Of a stretch of 64,000 bases of DNA, positions 57,196 through 64,000 are shown one piece after another; position 1 is the first letter of the stretch; each line of letters starts with the position of its first letter. This stretch comes from Vitrella brassicaformis. Lineage: Eukaryota; Sar; Vitrellaceae. The stretch covers positions 305,276-369,275 of the forward strand of contig CDMY01000436.1 of NCBI GenBank assembly GCA_001179505.1. Direction: 5' to 3'. Under the pieces are notes generated by a model. The model was not told the DNA's origin. It was given only the letters and a program-made list of their open reading frames with translations, and did no database searches. The translations under genes and the position numbers were made by a program.

Positions 57196-58520
57196 TCCAT
57201 CCATATCCATCCAATATGTATGTAAGCTAAGCAGGTGTGTGTGTATTGTCTGTCTGTCTGGATGGATGGATGGCAACACACAACAGAACACACGCCTGAG
57301 TGAGTGAGTGTCTTGTTCCTTTGAGTGTTCCTTTGAGTGAGTGAGTGAGTGAGTGAGTGAGAGAGGGAGAGGCAGGGAACCCCACTGTGTGATGCTACCT
57401 AGCTACCTACCTGTCTGTGTGTCTAGCTGTAGGTATAACTTGTCTCTTTCTTTGCTCACGCACAACAAAGACATACACACAAGTACTGACTTTACGCCTG
57501 CCTGCCTGCCTGCCTGCTTCCCCGTGCAGTGCACGCCTGTCTGTCTGTGAGTGGCCAATGCCCTCTCTCTCTGGTGTGGTGTGTGCAGTCCTGTCGCACA
57601 CTGGTTGCCTGGACGTCTTGTTTGTTCGTTCGGATGTGTGTGTGTGCGCTCGTCCCTGCCTGACGCATGTACCATCTTTCTTATGTCTGGGTGGAGCATG
57701 GCTTGTTGGCGACAAACACACTGCTATGCCTCACGTGTTTCGGTCTGTTTGTCTGTTCGTCAACAGAGTGAGACGAGGGAGAGGAGAGAGTGCGGCACGC
57801 ACTTGCGTCAACCCGCTCGCTACCTGACCCATGAGTGGCTGCTTGCGGGAGAGAACAAGGATGTGGTTTAGAATCCTCACTCACTCACTCACCTCGCCCA
57901 TCAACCTGACTAGACAGGCACCTTTCCAACCGACCAAAATGCTTTTTGTGCGTGGTTTTGTCCCTTCCGTGACACGTACACGCCCGTTGACTTCCACATC
58001 AGATTTTGAGCATATATCTGCCTACCTGCAGACCTTTGCCGCACTTGCTGCTCGCCTTTGTGTGGACGCAGGTATGTGTGTATGTGTGTTTAATCGACCG
58101 GCAACCTGGCGTGTATGCCTTGTGGTGCGTGTCAGAGAGCGTCTGTCCGTCTGGGTGTGGTGTCAGATAGCTAGCGGTAGACAGACTGACGGTGGGTGGA
58201 TGGATGGATGGATGCGTTCATGCTGTGGGCTTGACTTAGCGAAGCTTGAAAAGGTCACAGCGTCTGTCCGCAATCCCTCCGATGATCACACGTACAAAAT
58301 GGAATCATCCAATGGTTGGTTCTGGCCAGCTTGCATGGCCGGTTCTCTTCAGTGCTCTGTCGGCATCGTGCTGTCAGTGTGGCCCTCCCTGCGTGTGGGC
58401 GGGGAGGGCCACACTAACAACACGGGGCACCCAGCACCACAAGAGAAGCAGCCAGCAAATCACCTCTCAACACAAGACGCACACTACACTGCAGCATTAT
58501 TACTGAAGTACATAATTGTA
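57196..58520. other. Gap between convergent genes, with one inverted repeat
   Basis: No gene recognised. It contains (GTGA)n at about 57333-57360, (GCCT)n at about 57497-57517, and a 14-base inverted repeat at 58376-58415 listed separately. Confidence 0.6.
58376..58415. terminator. 14-base perfect inverted repeat between convergent genes
   Basis: Arms AGTGTGGCCCTCCC (58376-58389) and GGGAGGGCCACACT (58402-58415) with a 12-base loop. It lies about 105 bases past the stop of the minus-strand HAD gene. It resembles in position, but not sequence, the hairpin at 27577-27644. Confidence 0.6.
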
Positions 58521-59513
58521 TCAGCCCCCCCTCTCAACGTCTGACGGGCACAGTCGATCCCACACAGACTGGTCAAACTCACCAAGATGCTCGAGCACCA
58601 CGTCGGCAATCACAAACCGCTTGTCCACCTCCCCCCCATGGCGCACATCCGGGACAGCCACACACCTCATCCGGGCAGCCTTGGCAGCCAGCACCCCGTT
58701 CAGAGAGTCCTCGATCGCCACACACTGAGTCGGGTGCACCCCCAGCGCCTTGGCGCAATTGAGATACACCTCAGGATGCGGCTTGCCGTGCTGCAGGTCG
58801 CCAGCAGATGTGAGCACGTCGAAGTACCCCCGAATGCCGAGGCGATCCACGGCCGCCTCGATGAGCGGCATCGCGCTGGACGAGCAGATGGCCATCAGGA
58901 CCTTCTTGGACTTGGCAAAGTCCAAGGCGTCCTTCATTCCCTTCATGGGATGGCCGCTCTCCTGGATGTGCTTGACCATTAGCGAGAGGATCAGGTCTCG
59001 GAGGGCCCTTCGCGTGATGCCTGTGGCGGCCTCGTCCCATGGCTGCTCGGCGTACCGCAGTTCGACGATCTCATCGATGCGCAGGCCAGTGGTCTCGCGG
59101 CAGTCCTCCTCAGTCAAAATGCGGCCCACTTTTCCGAAGCCCTCGATCTCCGCCAGCCACCACTGAGGAAAACAAACGGACACGTCAAGCACACACATGA
59201 GACAGACAAGCCCCCTCCTTCACTGCGCTGCGCTGCGCCCTCTCACCAGAGGTTCGCTGTCCAGTAGGCATCCATCCTGTGGGCCGCGCCACACACAACA
59301 AGAAAACAGCACAATCGATGCTCAACTAACTGCCTTTTCCAACCGCCCAGCTTTCCTCTCCCTCTCCCTCTCCCTCTCCACTCACTCACTCACTGCCTGC
59401 CTGGCTATCTGCCTGGCTGTTTGCCATCCATCCATCCATCCAGGCATCCGTACCAGGTCCACGATAACGCTCTTCAATGGAATGCTGGACGCCGAACGAC
59501 TCCAAGTACCCAT
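58521..59513 (-). CDS. HAD hydrolase, beta-phosphoglucomutase-like
   Basis: Three exons joined in phase 0: 59513-59454 (MGTWSRSASSIPLKSVIVDL), 59276-59247 (DGCLLDSEPL) and 59162-58521. The first junction rebuilds motif I, VDLDGCLLDSEPLW, with nucleophile and acid/base Asp. The cap is helical (YAEQPWDEAATGITRRALRD). Motif II is VLMAICSSSAMPLI, motif III the Lys in GDLQHGKPHPEVYL, motif IV CVAIEDSLNGVLAAKAARM. This is the layout of the PGM/GPP-like subgroup, which includes beta-phosphoglucomutases and sugar or riboflavin phosphatases; the substrate is not decided. The C-terminus ends CPSDVERGG before TGA 58521-58523. No targeting signal. A decayed copy of exons 1 and 2 lies upstream. Confidence 0.88.
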
Positions 59514-59577
59514 ATGAGGGGATGATGATGAGGCCGGGAGACAACGACGGGATGATGTGCGGATTGGATTGTTCTCA

Positions 59578-59845
59578 CCAACCAGAGGTCCGCTATCCAG
59601 TGTGCAGCCACCCTGCACCACACCACACCACACCACACCACACCACAAGCACAACAGCAAATTGCAGCATCGACGCTCGTATGGAGCCCCTTTGGCCTCT
59701 CTCCGCGGACTGCCTGCCTGCCTGCCTGGCCGCCTGCGTGGCAAACACATCAATCGCATACCCGGTCCGCGAAAGCGGTCTTTGAGGGGGTGGTTGATGC
59801 CCAATGATTCAAAGTAGAAGTATGCAAAGATGAGGATGGGGGGCG
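59578..59845 (-). pseudogene. Decayed duplicate of HAD exons 1 and 2
   Basis: In minus-strand reading, one exon-like piece ends TTPSKTAFADR before a GT (about 59762) and a second reads GGCTLDSGPLV (about 59612-59580). Joined, they align with SIPLKSVIVDL plus DGCLLDSEPL of the intact gene. The catalytic DLD has become DRG and Glu after DS is Gly, so this copy could not supply an active site. It may be a dead tandem duplicate or an unused alternative first exon. Confidence 0.5.
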
Positions 59846-60226
59846 ACAGGGAAGGGAGGGTGATCCACACCAGACGACGGAAGTATCGCCTGTCGGTGCC
59901 GCAGATCCAGTCAACCGTGCGGGACCACCTTCCCATCCTCGGGTGGGTGATACCCCGCCACGCACAGCACCTGGCAGGCAAACCGCCACACACCAACTAA
60001 GTGACTCTTTTCTTCAGATCGGACTTTCAGTCCTCAGATTTGGCAGATGTGGTGCACGGGCCCTTTGCCTACCTTCTCAAATGCCGCGATTGTAAAGGAG
60101 TCGCGAGCCTCGAGTCGCGAGCTGAAGCTCGCACTGGAGGCAGATCTTTGCAGTAGTTTCGAAGCTGGCGCAGCGCTGCACTCATCGGCTGGACCCAGCA
60201 GCAGCGTTCATCTGTTTGCCGGAGTA
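59846..60226. promoter_or_regulatory. Region upstream of the CDPK gene
   Basis: Probably the CDPK 5' region. A frame from an ATG-less or upstream start near 60047 runs in phase into the CDPK start, so a longer N-terminus is formally possible; the MGNC start at 60227 is preferred because it forms an acylation signal. Confidence 0.4.
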
Positions 60227-63257
<3,031 letters not shown>

Positions 63258-64000
63258 CGCACACACACACACTGTGCTGTCGGTCGCTCTGTCGGTCTCT
63301 AATCAATCATTTTGCACACTCACCCGGATGGATGGATGGATGGAGCCAAGGTAAGGTGGGCGGGAGCGGAGGGGCGGGCCATGGTCGGTCTTTTGTGTCT
63401 CATGACATGTGGTGTTGCTCGTGGGTGGCCGGTTACCTGACGCAGCTGGCCTGGCTGGCTATAGCGGTGATTTTTTCACGCCACGCATCGCATCGCATGT
63501 CTGACGGCGATCGTCGTGTATCTATCGCCTTTACGTCCGTCTGTCGCGCGTGGAGTGAGTGACGTGTGTGGGGGCAACCATGTGGCCGGCTGGTAGGTCT
63601 CTTTTGAGGGGGTTGTGTCCGCCCCGTCCGTCTGTCTGTCTGTCTGTCTGTGGTTGCTGCATGTGTGTGAAGTGCTTTGATTGACTCCTTTATCATAGTA
63701 GGAGGGGAGCCCGGGGGACTGAGGGCGCAACCCTACCATACCCACAACGCATTCGATGAGGCAGCTGGGGGTGGGGTGTGTCTGTGTGGGGGGGCAGGCA
63801 GCAGCGGACGTTTTGTAAGCAAGCGGGGAACTGTCCTTAGTTTTTTTCTTTATCCGTTCATCTATCCCTCTCTCCTGTCTGTCTGTCGTGCCTCCCTTCC
63901 TCGCTCCCTCTTGGTGTCTGCTTGTGTTGGTTGTGTCGTGTTGCGATGCGATGGGTAGTAGCATTTAAGAAGGGCATGACGCACGTACATGCAAAGGTAC
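63258..64000. other. 3' flank of the CDPK gene, no gene seen
   Basis: No supported exon. It contains (GGAT)n at about 63327-63343, (GTCT)n at about 63628-63651 and TG-rich DNA. Confidence 0.6.

Overview
The window is nuclear DNA of an intron-dense, GC-rich protist. Genes are split by short introns, mostly 40 to 200 bases, bounded by GT-AG and in two cases by GC-AG. The introns are loaded with (TG)n, (GGAT)n and (CAGA)n tracts. Gene content points to a photosynthetic relative of Apicomplexa, most likely a chromerid such as Vitrella: an apicortin gene (partial p25-alpha plus doublecortin domain), a plant/apicomplexan-type calcium-dependent protein kinase, and a membrane protein whose N-terminus looks like a complex-plastid leader. 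The species is inferred; no rRNA or organelle marker is present. All gene models below were built by hand from reading frames and splice sites.

Layout. 1-1093: 3' part of phosphoglycerate kinase (+). 1936-4134: secretory-signal protein with an RS-like tail (+, unknown). 4758-7626: WD40 protein with a duplicated C-terminal motif (+). 8.5-16.6 kb: a minus-strand array of related, rearranged kinase-like loci with segmental duplications, a dispersed hairpin repeat and broken exons. 16958-21787: RCC1-BTB-BTB protein with a membrane tail (-). 22035-22754: PRKRIP1 (+, intronless). 23404-25191: unknown (-). 25342-26918: BTB-like protein, followed in the same frame by a second reading frame to 27528 (+). 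27906-29349: HAD phosphatase (-). 29650-30528: apicortin (+). 30668-34018: CFAP52 (-). 34174-37522: C2, coiled-coil, STPGR protein (+). 38193-38909: small acidic membrane protein (-). 39262-42498: delta-9 acyl-CoA desaturase with a membrane extension (+). 42745-43044: 300-base assembly gap. 43.05-45.75 kb: gene-free microsatellite DNA. 45758-49780: secreted GH3 glycosidase with PAN/apple-like modules (-). 51415-52719: probable plastid membrane protein (-). 53050-53525: ENY2/Sus1 (+). 53786-55132: protein disulfide isomerase-like (-). 55287-57195: mitochondrial oxoglutarate/malate-type carrier (+). 58521-59513: HAD hydrolase with a decayed duplicate of its first exons upstream (-). 60227-63257: calcium-dependent protein kinase (+).

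Two regions stand out. The kinase-like array shows repeated duplication, exon shuffling and decay, including a 46-base tandem copy of the catalytic-loop exon. The 29.6-37.5 kb stretch clusters three microtubule/axoneme genes (apicortin, CFAP52, C2-STPGR), two of them divergent from a 155-base spacer. Neither bacterial-type operons nor CRISPR arrays were seen.
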